Assembly: GCF_014837175.1 (NCBI RefSeq)
Contig: NZ_JACYFR010000001.1
Coordinates: 372,001-436,000, forward strand
Reading direction: 5' to 3'
Origin: Cellulomonas sp. JH27-2
Lineage (GTDB): Bacteria; Actinomycetota; Actinomycetes; Actinomycetales; Cellulomonadaceae
DNA length: 64,000 bases
A program made the translations under genes and the position numbers. The notes under the pieces were generated by a model, which did no database searches, had not been told where the DNA came from, and saw only the letters and a program-made list of their open reading frames with translations. This document shows positions 43,129 to 52,649 of this stretch, piece after piece. Position 1 is the first letter of the stretch, and each line of letters opens with the position of its first letter.

Positions 43129-44225
43129 CCGTGGTCCCGACCCTGCACCAGGGGATGCACGTGCGGCCCGACGAGACCTACCTGGCCTCCACGCCCGACA
43201 CAGTCCTGTGGGGACGCCTCCCGTGCGCGGCCGACGAGCCCGTCCTGCGCATCGCGTCCGGCACCCACGTCACGATCGACACCGTCAGCCACGAGGGTCT
43301 GCTGGCCGACCAGGGCAGCGACCCGCTCGCATTCTTCGGCGGTCACGGCGTCGCGCCCGACGACGTCCTCGACGACGCGATCGCGATCGCGCGCGAGCTG
43401 ACCCGTGACCCCGCGGACGGCCCGCACGTCGTCACGGGACCCATCCACGTCGAGGGCGCGGCGCCCGGCGACCTGCTGGCGATCACGGTCCTGTCGACCA
43501 CCCCGCGCGTCCCGTACGGCGTCATCTCCAACCGCCACGGCCGCGGTGCGCTGCCCGACGAGCTGCCGCGCGGCGGCGAGACGGTCAGTGTCTTCACGCC
43601 CGTGGCCGAGGGGCCGGACGGCCTCGTCGGAACCCTGCCCGTCGTCGAGGGCGGCGACCGCCTCGTCGAGTTCCCGCTCGCACCGTTCCTGGGGATCATG
43701 GGCGTCGCGGTGGCGGGCGACGAGCGTCCCCACTCGGTGCCGCCCGGCGCGCACGGCGGCAACATCGACATCAACCTGCTCCAGGTGGGAGCCACGCTCT
43801 ACCTGCCGGTCCAGGTGCCGGGTGCCCTGGCGTACGTCGGCGATCCGCACTTCGCCCAGGGCGACGGCGAGGTCGCACTGACCGCCCTCGAGGCGTCGCT
43901 GCGGGTCACGCTGAGGTTCGACGTGGTCTCGCGCAACCGAGCGCTCGCGGAGCTCGGCGACCTGACCGGCCCCCTGGTCCGCACCGACGACTACCTGATC
44001 CCCACCGGGATGGACCCGGACCTCGACGAGGCGATGCGCTGCTGCGTGCGCGCCGCGATCGCGCTGATCCGAGCCCGCTGGGGGCTCGACGAGCATCTGG
44101 CCTACGCGTACCTGTCGGCCGCGACCGACTTCGACATCAGCCAGGTCGTCGACCAGGTCTGCGGTGTGCACGCGCGCATCCGGGTCGCGGACTTCGACGG
44201 GGTGCCGCGGGAGGCTCGGCGATGA
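43125..44225 (+). CDS. Acetamidase/formamidase family protein
   Basis: 366 residues of the FmdA/AmdA family: SHEGLLADQ, HVVTGPIHVEGAAPGDLL, HGGNIDINLLQVGATLYLPV, FAQGDGEV and YAYLSAATDFDISQVVD. These enzymes hydrolyse short amides to ammonia. In this operon the substrate could be an oxalurate- or oxamate-derived amide (inference). Both ends overlap neighbours by four bases. Confidence 0.9.
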   Translation: MTVVPTLHQGMHVRPDETYLASTPDTVLWGRLPCAADEPVLRIASGTHVTIDTVSHEGLLADQGSDPLAFFGGHGVAPDDVLDDAIAIARELTRDPADGPHVVTGPIHVEGAAPGDLLAITVLSTTPRVPYGVISNRHGRGALPDELPRGGETVSVFTPVAEGPDGLVGTLPVVEGGDRLVEFPLAPFLGIMGVAVAGDERPHSVPPGAHGGNIDINLLQVGATLYLPVQVPGALAYVGDPHFAQGDGEVALTALEASLRVTLRFDVVSRNRALAELGDLTGPLVRTDDYLIPTGMDPDLDEAMRCCVRAAIALIRARWGLDEHLAYAYLSAATDFDISQVVDQVCGVHARIRVADFDGVPREARR

Positions 44226-45742
44226 TCCCTCCCGACCTGCAGGCGGCGTTCGAGGCGTACGAGCGCGCGATCGGCGAGAACGACCTGGCGATCCTCGACG
44301 ACTCGTTCGCGCCCGGCCCGGACACGCTGCGCGGCGACGCCGCCGGCCTGCTCGTCGGGCACGACGCGATCAGCTCCTTCCGGGGGGCGCGCGGCGGCGT
44401 GGCCCCCCGCGTGCTGGACCGCGTGGAGTCGCGGCGCCTGGCCGACGACTGCTGGCTGCTGGTCGCCACGTCGCGCTACGTCGGCGGCGGGACGGGCCTG
44501 CAGACGCAGGTGTGGCAGCGTGCCGACGACCGGTGGCGGATCGTCGCCGCGCACGTCACCGGCCGCACGCCGTCGTTCGACCGGACGCTGTGGCGGACGG
44601 TCGGGGACCCGCTCTACCAGGGCGCGTTCGAGGGGCCGCTCGCTGGTCTGCGCGTGGCCGTGAAGGACCTGTTCGCGGTCAAGGGCTATCGGATCGGCGC
44701 AGGCAACCCGACGTGGCTGCGCGACGCCCGGCCCGAGCGGGCCCACGCCCCGGCGGTCCGGGACCTCCTCTACGGCGGCGCGTCCGTGCGCGGCATCGCG
44801 CGAACCGACGAGTTCGCGTACTCGATCGCCGGCACCAACGCGCACTACGGCACCCCGCCCAACGGCGCGGTCCCGCACGGGCTGCCCGGGGGGTCGTCGA
44901 GCGGACCCGCGAGCGCGGTGGCGACCGGCCAGGCGGACGTCGCGCTGGCCAGCGACACCGCCGGTTCCATCCGCGTGCCCGCGTCGTACCAGGGTCTGTG
45001 GGGGCTGCGGACCACGCACGGGCTCGTGCCACGGCAGGGGATGCTGCCGCTCGCGCCGTCCTTCGACACGGTCGGCTGGCTGACGCGTGACGGCGCGACG
45101 CTGGAGGCGGTCGCGGCGTGGTGTCTCGACGCTCCCGACGACCAGCCGGTGCCGCTGGGTGGCCGTCTGCTGGTCCCGAGCGAGGCGCTGGACGCGTGCC
45201 AGCCGGCGACCCGCGCGGCGTTCGAGGAGTGGGCCGCGCTGCGCGACGTTCAGCCGGTGTCCGTCGGCGCGCTCGACGACTGGTTCGAGGCGTTCCGCAC
45301 CGTCCAGGGCGCCGAGGCGTGGCGCGCGAACGGCACCTGGCTCGAGGCGCACCCCGACGCCCTGGGCGCCGACGTGGCCGCGCGGTTCGCGCTCGCCCGC
45401 GCGGTGACCGACGAGCAGGAGGCTGCCGCCCGCGAGCGCTGCCGCGCCCTGGCGACCACCGTGCGCACCCTCGCCGGCGACGCCGTCCTCGTCCTGCCCA
45501 CCACTCCCGGGCCCGCACCGTCGCGCACAGCGAGCGCCGACGAGCTCGACGACGTCCGCGCCGCGACGCTGCGGATGACGGCGCTCGCCGGCATCGGCGG
45601 CCTGCCCGCCCTGTCCGTACCAGCCCTGTACGTCGAGTCCCCCCTCGGCGCGGCGCCGGTCGGCGTCTGCCTCGTCGGCCCGCGCGGGGCCGACCTCACG
45701 CTGGTCCGCCTGGGCCGACGCCTGGCCGGTGAGATCGCATGA
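44222..45742 (+). CDS. DUF3225 (AtzH/HpxZ-like)-amidase signature fusion protein
   Basis: 506 residues. Residues 1-120 form a small NTF2-like DUF3225 domain (AFEAYERAIGENDLAILDDSF, ending WRIVAAHVTG), and residues 130-506 an amidase-signature hydrolase with catalytic Lys in VAVKDLFAVKG and Ser pair in PGGSSSGPASAV and DTAGSIRVPAS. The halves resemble separate proteins elsewhere: HpxZ/AtzH and HpxY/AtzE. AtzE acts on 1-carboxybiuret and AtzH on its product, while hpx genes take part in oxalurate use in Klebsiella. So a role downstream of ureidoglycine transamination is plausible. No DUF4089 (AtzG/HpxX) partner is present. Confidence 0.85.
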   Translation: MIPPDLQAAFEAYERAIGENDLAILDDSFAPGPDTLRGDAAGLLVGHDAISSFRGARGGVAPRVLDRVESRRLADDCWLLVATSRYVGGGTGLQTQVWQRADDRWRIVAAHVTGRTPSFDRTLWRTVGDPLYQGAFEGPLAGLRVAVKDLFAVKGYRIGAGNPTWLRDARPERAHAPAVRDLLYGGASVRGIARTDEFAYSIAGTNAHYGTPPNGAVPHGLPGGSSSGPASAVATGQADVALASDTAGSIRVPASYQGLWGLRTTHGLVPRQGMLPLAPSFDTVGWLTRDGATLEAVAAWCLDAPDDQPVPLGGRLLVPSEALDACQPATRAAFEEWAALRDVQPVSVGALDDWFEAFRTVQGAEAWRANGTWLEAHPDALGADVAARFALARAVTDEQEAAARERCRALATTVRTLAGDAVLVLPTTPGPAPSRTASADELDDVRAATLRMTALAGIGGLPALSVPALYVESPLGAAPVGVCLVGPRGADLTLVRLGRRLAGEIA

Positions 45743-46989
45743 CCCCAGAACCGCCGAGGAGCACCATGCCGTCGTCCATCGACCTGCCCGTCGACCCGCC
45801 CGCCCGCCTGCTCATGGGCCCGGGCCCGGTCAACGCCGACCCGCGCGTGCTGCGCGCCCTGTCGACGCCGCTCGTCGGCCAGTACGACCCGGCGATGACG
45901 GGCTACATGACCGAGACGATGGCGCTGTACCGAGAGGTCTTCGCGACGAGCAACGAGGCGACGGTGCTCGTCGACGGCACGTCCCGCGCGGGCATCGAGG
46001 CGGCGATCGTCTCGCTCGTCCGGCCGGGGCAGCGCGTGCTCGTGCCAGTGTTCGGCCGGTTCGGGCACCTGCTGGCGGAGATCGCGCTGCGCGCGCAGGC
46101 CGACGTGCACACCATCGAGGTGCCGTGGGGGCAGGTGTTCACGCCCGCCGCGATCGAGGAGGCGATCGTCCGCGTGAAGCCGCACCTGCTGGCGATCGTC
46201 CAGGGCGACACGTCGACCACCATGAACCAGCCGCTCGACGAGCTGGGCGCGATCTGCGAGCGCCACGGCGTCCTGCTCTACACGGACGCCACGGCGTCGT
46301 TGGGCGGTAACGCGTTCGAGATGGACGCGTGGGGCCTGGACGCGGCGACCGCCGGGCTGCAGAAGTGCCTGTCGGGGCCGTCGGGCAGCGCACCCATCAG
46401 CCTGTCGGAGCGCGCCGTCGAGGTGATCCGCAGCCGCACGCGTATCGAGGCGGGCATCCGCGAGGAGTCCGACGAGGACACGGGCGAGCCCATCGCGTCC
46501 AACTACTTCGACCTCGGCATGATCCTCGACTACTGGGGGCCGCGGCGGCTCAACCACCACACCGAGGCGACGAGCATGCTCTACGCGGCGCGCGAGTGCG
46601 CGCGCGTGATCGTGGCGGAGGGGCGTCAGGCGGTCATCGACCGTCACGCCCGCGCGGGCGCCGCGATGCTGGCGGGTGTGCAGGGCCTGGGTCTCACGGT
46701 CTTCGGCGACGTCGCGCACAAGATGAACAACGTGGTGGCCGTCGAGATCCCGGCGGGCGTGGACGGCGACGGTGCGCGCGGTGCCATGCTGCGCGACTTC
46801 GGCATCGAGATCGGCACGTCGTTCGGGCCCCTGCACGGCCGCGTGTGGCGGATCGGGACCATGGGCGTCAACGCACGGTTCGACACCGTCCTGACCACGC
46901 TCGCCGCGCTCGAGCAGGTGCTGCGCCGCGCCGGCGTGCGCGTCCCTGCAGGTGGCGGCGTCGACGCGGCCTACGAGTCGTGGGGCTGA
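45739..46989 (+). CDS. pucG: Class V aminotransferase, probable (S)-ureidoglycine-glyoxylate aminotransferase
   Basis: PLP enzyme of 416 residues with MGPGPVNADPRVLRA at the N-terminus, DGTSRAGIEAA, YTDATASLGG and the PLP lysine in AGLQKCLSGP. The family includes alanine- and serine-glyoxylate aminotransferases; PucG transfers the amino group of ureidoglycine to glyoxylate giving oxalurate and glycine. Position between the amidase fusion and allantoate amidohydrolase supports PucG. The frame has ATG 45739 overlapping the amidase stop and an internal ATG ten codons in. Confidence 0.88.
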   Translation: MTPEPPRSTMPSSIDLPVDPPARLLMGPGPVNADPRVLRALSTPLVGQYDPAMTGYMTETMALYREVFATSNEATVLVDGTSRAGIEAAIVSLVRPGQRVLVPVFGRFGHLLAEIALRAQADVHTIEVPWGQVFTPAAIEEAIVRVKPHLLAIVQGDTSTTMNQPLDELGAICERHGVLLYTDATASLGGNAFEMDAWGLDAATAGLQKCLSGPSGSAPISLSERAVEVIRSRTRIEAGIREESDEDTGEPIASNYFDLGMILDYWGPRRLNHHTEATSMLYAARECARVIVAEGRQAVIDRHARAGAAMLAGVQGLGLTVFGDVAHKMNNVVAVEIPAGVDGDGARGAMLRDFGIEIGTSFGPLHGRVWRIGTMGVNARFDTVLTTLAALEQVLRRAGVRVPAGGGVDAAYESWG

Positions 46990-46991
46990 GC

Positions 46992-48248
46992 GTGCAGCCC
47001 GACCCCGCCGCCCTGCACGCCGCCGCCGTGCGGATCATGGCGCGCTGCGACGAGCTGGCCCGGTACTCGTCGCTGGCCACCGGCATCGAGCGCGTCTACC
47101 TGTCCCCCGAGCACGCGCGCGTGAACCGCGTCGCGGCCCGCTGGATGCGCGAGGTGGGCCTGGACACCTGGCAGGACGAGGCCGGCAACCAGTGCGGCCA
47201 CCTGCCGGGCCGTGACCCCGACGCGCCGTCGCTGCTGCTCGGCTCGCACCTGGACACCGTCCGCGACGCGGGCCGGTTCGACGGGATCCTGGGCGTGCTC
47301 ATGGCGATCGAGGTGGTGCGCGCGCTGGGGCCGCGCTGGCGGACCGCGCCGATCGGGCTGGACGTCGTCGCGTTCTGGGACGAGGAGGGCGCACGCTTCG
47401 GCACCGCGCTGCTCGGCTCGTCCGCGATGGCGGGGCTGTGGAAGCCGGAGTGGTGGGACCTGACCGACGAGCACGGCACGACGCTGCGCACCGCCTTCCA
47501 CGAGTTCGGGCTGGACCCGGGCCGCATCGGCGCCGCGGCACGACCGGCGCACACGCTCGCCGGCTACCTCGAGGCGCACATCGAGCAGGGCCCGGACCTG
47601 GACCGTGGCAACGCGCCGCTCGGCGTCGTGACGTCCATCGCGAGCGCCCGCCGCTTCGCCGTGACCATCGAGGGCGAGGCCCGGCACGCCGGCGGCACCC
47701 GGTACGAGGACCGCCGCGACGCGCTGCTCGGCGCCAGCGAGGTGGCCCTCGCGGTCGAGCGCCTGTGCCGCGCGCAGCACCACATCGTCGGGACCGTCGG
47801 GCGCCTGGAGACCTTCCCGGGTGCCGTCAACGTGGTCCCGGGCGAGGCCCGGCTCACCGTGGACCTGCGCGGCGAGCACGACGACCACCGCGACCGCGTC
47901 TGGCGCGACATCTCCACCGAGCTCGACCAGATCGCGGGCCGCCGCGGCCTGCGCTGGTCCGCGACCGAGCTGCACGAGGCCCCCGCCGTCTGGTGCGACG
48001 GGCTGCTCCAGGACGTCGTCCGCGCCGGCATCGAGGACACGGGCGCGCGCGACGTCCCGACGATGTTCAGCCGCGCGGGCCACGACGCGATGGCGATCGG
48101 CGCGGTCACGGGCGTCGGCATGCTGTTCCTGCGCAACCCCGACGGCATCTCCCACCACCCGGCGGAGTCGGTCAGCCTGGCGGACGTGGAAACAGGCCTC
48201 ACCGCCCTGACGGCAACGGTGGAGCACCTGGCCCGCGAGGCAGCCTGA
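46992..48248 (+). CDS. allC: Allantoate amidohydrolase (M20 family)
   Basis: 418 residues from GTG 46992, two bases after the pucG stop. It has dinuclear metal motifs GSHLDTVRDAGRFDGILGV (His and Asp), FWDEEGARFGTALLGS (Glu pair), EAHIEQGP (His) and a C-terminal GISHHPAES. It removes ammonia and CO2 from allantoate giving S-ureidoglycine, the substrate of PucG encoded just upstream. N-carbamoyl-L-amino acid hydrolases are close relatives, but the operon favours allantoate. It is the last gene of the run. Confidence 0.92.
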   Translation: MQPDPAALHAAAVRIMARCDELARYSSLATGIERVYLSPEHARVNRVAARWMREVGLDTWQDEAGNQCGHLPGRDPDAPSLLLGSHLDTVRDAGRFDGILGVLMAIEVVRALGPRWRTAPIGLDVVAFWDEEGARFGTALLGSSAMAGLWKPEWWDLTDEHGTTLRTAFHEFGLDPGRIGAAARPAHTLAGYLEAHIEQGPDLDRGNAPLGVVTSIASARRFAVTIEGEARHAGGTRYEDRRDALLGASEVALAVERLCRAQHHIVGTVGRLETFPGAVNVVPGEARLTVDLRGEHDDHRDRVWRDISTELDQIAGRRGLRWSATELHEAPAVWCDGLLQDVVRAGIEDTGARDVPTMFSRAGHDAMAIGAVTGVGMLFLRNPDGISHHPAESVSLADVETGLTALTATVEHLAREAA

Positions 48249-48255
48249 CGCTCGC

Positions 48256-48294
48256 GTGCTGCGAAACACGCGCATAGCGCGAGGAACGCAGCAC
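48256..48294 (+). terminator. Possible terminator of the allantoin operon
   Basis: GTGCTGCG (48256-48263) pairs with CGCAGCAC (48287-48294), and an inner CGCGC/GCGCG stem lies in the loop. It starts eight bases after the allC stop. Confidence 0.55.
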
Positions 48295-48368
48295 ACGGAC
48301 GCGGATCTCCACAGAACGTCCCCGCGGGATCGGCACCGCCGCCCGGGCGTCGGCCCTAGCCTTCGAGC

Positions 48369-49055
48369 ATGTCCGACGATGCGACGGCGGGCCGCCCTCG
48401 GCGGCGACGGGTGCGACTTCTCGTCGGCGCGCTCGTCGTCGTGCTGCTGCTGGCGCTGCCGCTGCTCGTCGTGCAGGGCGTGGGGCGCGCTCACGAACGC
48501 GCGCTCGCCGACGTCCCCGACCACACGGTCGCGCTGGTGCTGGGCGCCGGGCTGCACCCGGACGGCACACCGTCGACGTACCTGGCCCGCCGCCTCGATG
48601 CCGCGAAGACCCTGTACGACCAGGGCACGGTCAAGGCGATCCTGGTCAGCGGCGACAACTCGACGGTCACGCACGACGAGCCGACGGCCATGCGCGACTA
48701 CCTCGTCGAGCACGGCGTCCCGTCGGACGCGATCGTGCTGGACTACGCCGGCTTCGACACCCACGACTCGTGCGTGCGGGCGCACAAGATCTTCGGCGTC
48801 GACGACGCGGTGGTCATCAGCCAGACCTACCACGTGCCGCGGGCGGCGTTCTCGTGCACGGCGGCGGGGATCAACACGACAGGCGTGGCCGTCTCGGCGT
48901 CGAGCGTCACACCGACGCAGGCCGTGCTGTGGCGGGTCCGCGAGATCCCCGCGTCGTACAAAGCCGCGTGGGACGCGCTCGTCGGGCGCGACCCCGTGCA
49001 CCTGGGCAAGCAGGAGACGGGCGTCCGCGACGCGCTCGCCGGTGCGGGCGAGTAA
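48369..49055 (+). CDS. SanA/YdcF-like DUF218 membrane-anchored protein
   Basis: 228 residues with an Arg-rich N-terminus, one membrane helix (about 19-38) and an extracellular DUF218 domain: VALVLGAGLHPDGTPS, ILVSGDNS, DEPTAMRDYLVEHGVP, VISQTYHVPRA. SanA of enterobacteria is linked to envelope barrier function and vancomycin exclusion; the biochemical activity of the domain is not settled. It is convergent with the DedA gene. Confidence 0.9.
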   Translation: MSDDATAGRPRRRRVRLLVGALVVVLLLALPLLVVQGVGRAHERALADVPDHTVALVLGAGLHPDGTPSTYLARRLDAAKTLYDQGTVKAILVSGDNSTVTHDEPTAMRDYLVEHGVPSDAIVLDYAGFDTHDSCVRAHKIFGVDDAVVISQTYHVPRAAFSCTAAGINTTGVAVSASSVTPTQAVLWRVREIPASYKAAWDALVGRDPVHLGKQETGVRDALAGAGE

Positions 49056-49058
49056 GGG

Positions 49059-49682
49059 TCAGACGTCAGCTTCGCGCGCTCGCTCGCGGCGGCGTCGGAT
49101 CCACCAGACGGCCAGGGCGACGAGCGCGATGACGCCGACCAGGATCGGTGCCCCGCGGCCCAGCCAGTGCTCGACCTTCTCGTACGACGCCCCCGCCAGG
49201 TACCCGACGAGCACCACGACGGTTCCCCAGACGATCCCGCCGACCGCGTTGAACGGCAGGAACACCCGGTACGGCATGCGCGCGACACCGGCGAGCGCCG
49301 GCATCACGGCCCGGAAGAAGGCGACCCAGCGGCCCAGCAGCACCGCCCAGCCGCCTCGTCGGGCGAGGAAGTCCTGGGCGTCGCCCACCCGGTCCGCATG
49401 GTTGGCGAGGAACTTCGCCTCCAGGACCCGCGGCCCCAGGTGCTTGCCGACCTCGTAGCCCACGGAGTCGCCGATGATCGCGGCGAGGATCACGACGACG
49501 AGCACCGCCGTCAGCGACACGTGCCCGCGGTTGGCGGCGACGCCGCCCAGGATCGCGAGCGTCTCACCGGGCAGCACGAAGCCGACGAACAGCGCGTCCT
49601 CGGCGAACACCACCGCGCCGACCACCAGCAGGACGGTCCACGACGGCGCGTCCAGCACGCGCTCGAGGACGTCGCTCAGCAT
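49059..49682 (-). CDS. DedA family membrane protein (SNARE-associated fold)
   Basis: 207 residues with about five membrane segments and the DedA marks FVLPGETLAILGGVAANRG, IIGDSVGYEVGKHLG, GRWVAFFRAVMPALAGVARMP and a final WWIRRRRER. DedA proteins act in polyprenyl-phosphate or phospholipid recycling and in membrane potential maintenance. The start ATG 49682 is set by the family N-terminus; the frame is open far upstream across the intergenic region and an antisense gene. Confidence 0.92.
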   Translation of the reverse strand: MLSDVLERVLDAPSWTVLLVVGAVVFAEDALFVGFVLPGETLAILGGVAANRGHVSLTAVLVVVILAAIIGDSVGYEVGKHLGPRVLEAKFLANHADRVGDAQDFLARRGGWAVLLGRWVAFFRAVMPALAGVARMPYRVFLPFNAVGGIVWGTVVVLVGYLAGASYEKVEHWLGRGAPILVGVIALVALAVWWIRRRRERAREADV

Positions 49683-49743
49683 GGGTTCAGTGTGCGGGAT
49701 CACCGGGGCCGGATCCCAACGGGGCGGCTGAGACGATGGTCTC

Positions 49744-50553
49744 GTGACCCCCGTTCTCGATCCGCCCGACCTCGGCCGCCCGGACCTCCGCCTGATCGCC
49801 GTCGACATGGACGGTTCCCTGCTCGACGACGCCAAGCGCCTGGACCCGTCGTTCTGGCCGCTGCTCGACGAGCTGCACGCGCGTGGCATCGTCGTCTGCC
49901 CGGCCAGCGGCCGGCAGTACGCGACATTGCGCGAGCAGTTCGGCCGCGACGACCTGGTGTACATCGCGGAGAACGGCTCGTACGTGGTGCACGAGGGGCG
50001 CGAGCTGAGCTCGGAACCGCTGGACCTCGGTGTGGCACACGCCGTGATCGACACGATGCGCGGGGCCGACGGCGATGCCGGCGTGGTCCTGTGCGGCAAG
50101 CGCTCGGCGTACGTCGAGCGGACCGACCGCCCGTTCCTCGACCAGGTAGAGCCGTACTACAAGCGGCTCGAGGTCGTCGACGACATCCGTGCCGTGCAGG
50201 ACGACGTGCTGAAGGTGGCGGTCTACGACTTCGAGTCGTCCGAGCGCACGGCCCGGGTCCTCGCCGCGTTCGACGGCGCGCTCGTGTCCGGCCCGCACTG
50301 GCTCGACGTGATGAGCGCGACCGCCGACAAGGGCGTCGCCCTGGCGCACGTGCAGGACGCGCTGGGCATCACGCGCGAGCAGACGATGGCGTTCGGCGAC
50401 TACCACAACGACCTCGGCATGCTCCGCGCGGCGGGGTGCTCGGTCGCCATGGACAACGCGCACCCGGACGTCCGGGCGGCCGCCCGCTTCGTCGCCCCGT
50501 CCAACAACGCCAACGGCGTGGTCCGCACCATCCGCGCGGCCCTGGGTCTCTGA
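49744..50553 (+). CDS. HAD superfamily hydrolase, Cof type
   Basis: 269 residues (GTG start). Catalytic aspartates stand in AVDMDGSLLDD (motif I, about residue 20), Ser/Thr in PASGRQYATL, Lys in ATADKGVALAH and the metal aspartates in AFGDYHNDLGML. The cap is the C2B type of sugar and flavin phosphatases. Substrate unknown. It is convergent with the LysR gene, with 6 bp between stops. Confidence 0.92.
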   Translation: MTPVLDPPDLGRPDLRLIAVDMDGSLLDDAKRLDPSFWPLLDELHARGIVVCPASGRQYATLREQFGRDDLVYIAENGSYVVHEGRELSSEPLDLGVAHAVIDTMRGADGDAGVVLCGKRSAYVERTDRPFLDQVEPYYKRLEVVDDIRAVQDDVLKVAVYDFESSERTARVLAAFDGALVSGPHWLDVMSATADKGVALAHVQDALGITREQTMAFGDYHNDLGMLRAAGCSVAMDNAHPDVRAAARFVAPSNNANGVVRTIRAALGL

Positions 50554-50559
50554 CCGGGG

Positions 50560-51480
50560 TCAGACAGCCGCAGCCAGCGCGGCGAGCGTGGCTGCCACGG
50601 CCGGGACGCGCAGGAGGTCCGGCGGCGTGACGGCGTGGACCGTGCGGTGGGAGGTGCCGGCGGCGCGGCGGACGACGACGCCCGGCTGCCGCTCGGCGAT
50701 GGGCCTCACCAGGTCGGGCAGCAGCGCGACACCGAGGCCGGCCGCGACGAGCGCCAGCACCGCGACGTAGTCGTCGGTCGCGTACGCGATCTGCGGCTCG
50801 AACCCGCAGGCGTCGGCCGACGACAGCAGGTGGCCGCGGCAGCGCGGGCAGCCGGCGATCCACGGCTCGTCGGCCAGGTCGGCGAGCGAGAGGTCGTCAC
50901 GTGCGGCGGCCGGGTGGGACGCCGGCAGCGCCACGAGCGTCGGCTCGTCGAGCAGGTGCCGCGTGACGAGCCCGGCCAGGTCGTCCTCGCCGCGCCCCAG
51001 CCCGACGCCCGGGTAGTCGAAGGCCAGCGCCACGTCGCACTCGCCGGAGCGCAGCTTGCGCAGCGCCTCGGGCGGCTCGGCCTCGTCGAGCGTCACGCTG
51101 AGCCCGGGGTGGGAGGCGCGCAGGGCGACGAGCGCGCGCGGCACCAGCGTGGCCGACGACGACGGGAACGCGACGAGCCGCACGCGCCCGGACCGCAGCC
51201 CGGTGAGCGCCTGCACCTCGGCGGTCGCCGCGCGCAGGGCCGCGCCGACGGTCGCGCCGTGGCGGGCCAGCGCCTCGCCGGCCTCGGTCAGCCGCACCGA
51301 CCGGCCGGACCGGTCCAGCAACGCGGTGCCGAGCCGTCGCTCGAGCCGTCGCACGTGCTGGCTGACGGCGGGCTGCCCGACGCCGAGCGCCTCCGCGGCG
51401 CCCGTGATGGTGCCGGTGTCCGCGATCGCTCGCAGCATCCGGAGCGAGCCGACGTCCAGGTCCATGGCATCCATCATCAC
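50560..51480 (-). CDS. LysR family transcriptional regulator
   Basis: 306 residues with a winged helix at the N-terminus (LRMLRAIADTGTITGAAEAL, then VGQPAVSQHVRRLERRLG) and a periplasmic-binding-like effector domain (about 90-300). Several starts are possible (GTG 51480, ATG 51477, 51474 and 51465); AGGAGG lies 11 bases upstream of the GTG. It is divergent from the class V aminotransferase gene across 67 bp with TGTGAT repeats, so that gene is the likely target. Confidence 0.92.
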   Translation of the reverse strand: MMMDAMDLDVGSLRMLRAIADTGTITGAAEALGVGQPAVSQHVRRLERRLGTALLDRSGRSVRLTEAGEALARHGATVGAALRAATAEVQALTGLRSGRVRLVAFPSSSATLVPRALVALRASHPGLSVTLDEAEPPEALRKLRSGECDVALAFDYPGVGLGRGEDDLAGLVTRHLLDEPTLVALPASHPAAARDDLSLADLADEPWIAGCPRCRGHLLSSADACGFEPQIAYATDDYVAVLALVAAGLGVALLPDLVRPIAERQPGVVVRRAAGTSHRTVHAVTPPDLLRVPAVAATLAALAAAV

Positions 51481-51521
51481 ACCTTGTGATGCCTCCTAGC
51501 CGGATTCCGCCCTTGTGTGAT
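51476..51521. promoter_or_regulatory. Candidate LysR operator
   Basis: ATCACA (51476-51481) and TGTGAT (51485-51490) form a perfect inverted repeat with 3-bp spacer, and a third TGTGAT stands at 51516-51521. The left arm overlaps the LysR start, which would allow autorepression. Confidence 0.45.
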
Positions 51522-51547
51522 GAGAAGGTGCGGCCGACGATCGGAGC

Positions 51548-52612
51548 ATGCTCCAGCACGCCCGCCCCGTCCCGCGCATCGCCCCCCTCGCCGACGCGTT
51601 CGCGCCCGCGCCCGGCTACCTCGACGCCGCGACGGTCGGGCTGCCCGCCCGCGCGACCGCGGCCGCGATGCACGCCGCGCTCGACGACTGGCAGGCCGGC
51701 AACCCGGACCTGGCCGGCTACGACGCGGCGGTCGCCTCCGCGCGCGAGTCCTACGCGCGACTCGTCGGCGTCGGAGTCACCGACGTCGCGATCGGCTCGC
51801 AGACCTCCGTGCTCGTCGGCCTCGTCGCGGCGGCCCTGCCGGACGGCGCCGAGGTGCTGACCGTCGACGGCGACTTCAGCTCGGTCGTCTACCCGTTCCT
51901 GGCGCACGCCCACCGCGGCGTCACGGTCCGCCACGTCCCGGTGGAGGCGCTGCCCGACGAGATCCGCGCCGGCACCGCCGTCGTCGCGTTCTCGCTGGTC
52001 CAGTCCCGCGACGGGCGGGTCGCCGACGCCGACGCGATCACGGCCGCGGCCCGCCGCACCGGCGCGCTCACGCTGTGCGACACGACGCAGGCCGGTTGGC
52101 TCCCGATCGACGCGGGGCGGTTCGACGTCACCGTCTGCTCGGCCTACAAGTGGCTGTCCGCACCGCGCGGCGTCGCGTTCCTCACGGCCCGCGCGCCCGT
52201 CGTCGACCTGCTGCCGGCGCTGGCCGCCGGCTGGTACGCGGGCGACGACGTGTGGGGGTCCTGCTACGGCCCGCACATGCGGCTCGCGACGGGCGCTCGT
52301 CGGCTGGACGTCTCCCCCGCCTGGCTGTGCTGGGTGGGCGCGGCCCCGGCGCTCGAGCTGTGGGCGGGCGCGGACCTAGGAGCGGTCCGCGACCACACCG
52401 TCCGCCTGGCCGACGACCTGCGTACCGGGCTCGGCCTCGCACCGGCCGGCAGCGCGATCGTCTCCCTGCCAGACCCCGACGGCCGCGTCGCCGAGCGACT
52501 GCGCGCCGCTGACCTCCGCGTCGCCGGGCGCGCGGGCGGCGTCCGCCTGGCCTTCCACGTCTGGAACGACGCCGACGACGTGGCCCGGGCACGCGCGGCG
52601 CTCGGGGCGTAG
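51548..52612 (+). CDS. Class V aminotransferase / cysteine desulfurase-like PLP enzyme
   Basis: 354 residues with GYLDAATVGLP, GSQTSVLVGLVAAALP, the PLP aspartate and glutamine in LCDTTQAGWLP and the PLP lysine in VCSAYKWLSAPRG. It lacks the cysteine loop of true cysteine desulfurases, so it may be an EgtE-like lyase or another lyase/aminotransferase. ATG 51548 is preceded by GGAG. It is divergent from a LysR gene that probably controls it. Confidence 0.85.
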   Translation: MLQHARPVPRIAPLADAFAPAPGYLDAATVGLPARATAAAMHAALDDWQAGNPDLAGYDAAVASARESYARLVGVGVTDVAIGSQTSVLVGLVAAALPDGAEVLTVDGDFSSVVYPFLAHAHRGVTVRHVPVEALPDEIRAGTAVVAFSLVQSRDGRVADADAITAAARRTGALTLCDTTQAGWLPIDAGRFDVTVCSAYKWLSAPRGVAFLTARAPVVDLLPALAAGWYAGDDVWGSCYGPHMRLATGARRLDVSPAWLCWVGAAPALELWAGADLGAVRDHTVRLADDLRTGLGLAPAGSAIVSLPDPDGRVAERLRAADLRVAGRAGGVRLAFHVWNDADDVARARAALGA

Positions 52613-52649
52613 CCGGCCTCGACCCCACGCCCGCGCCTCCGGAGAACAG

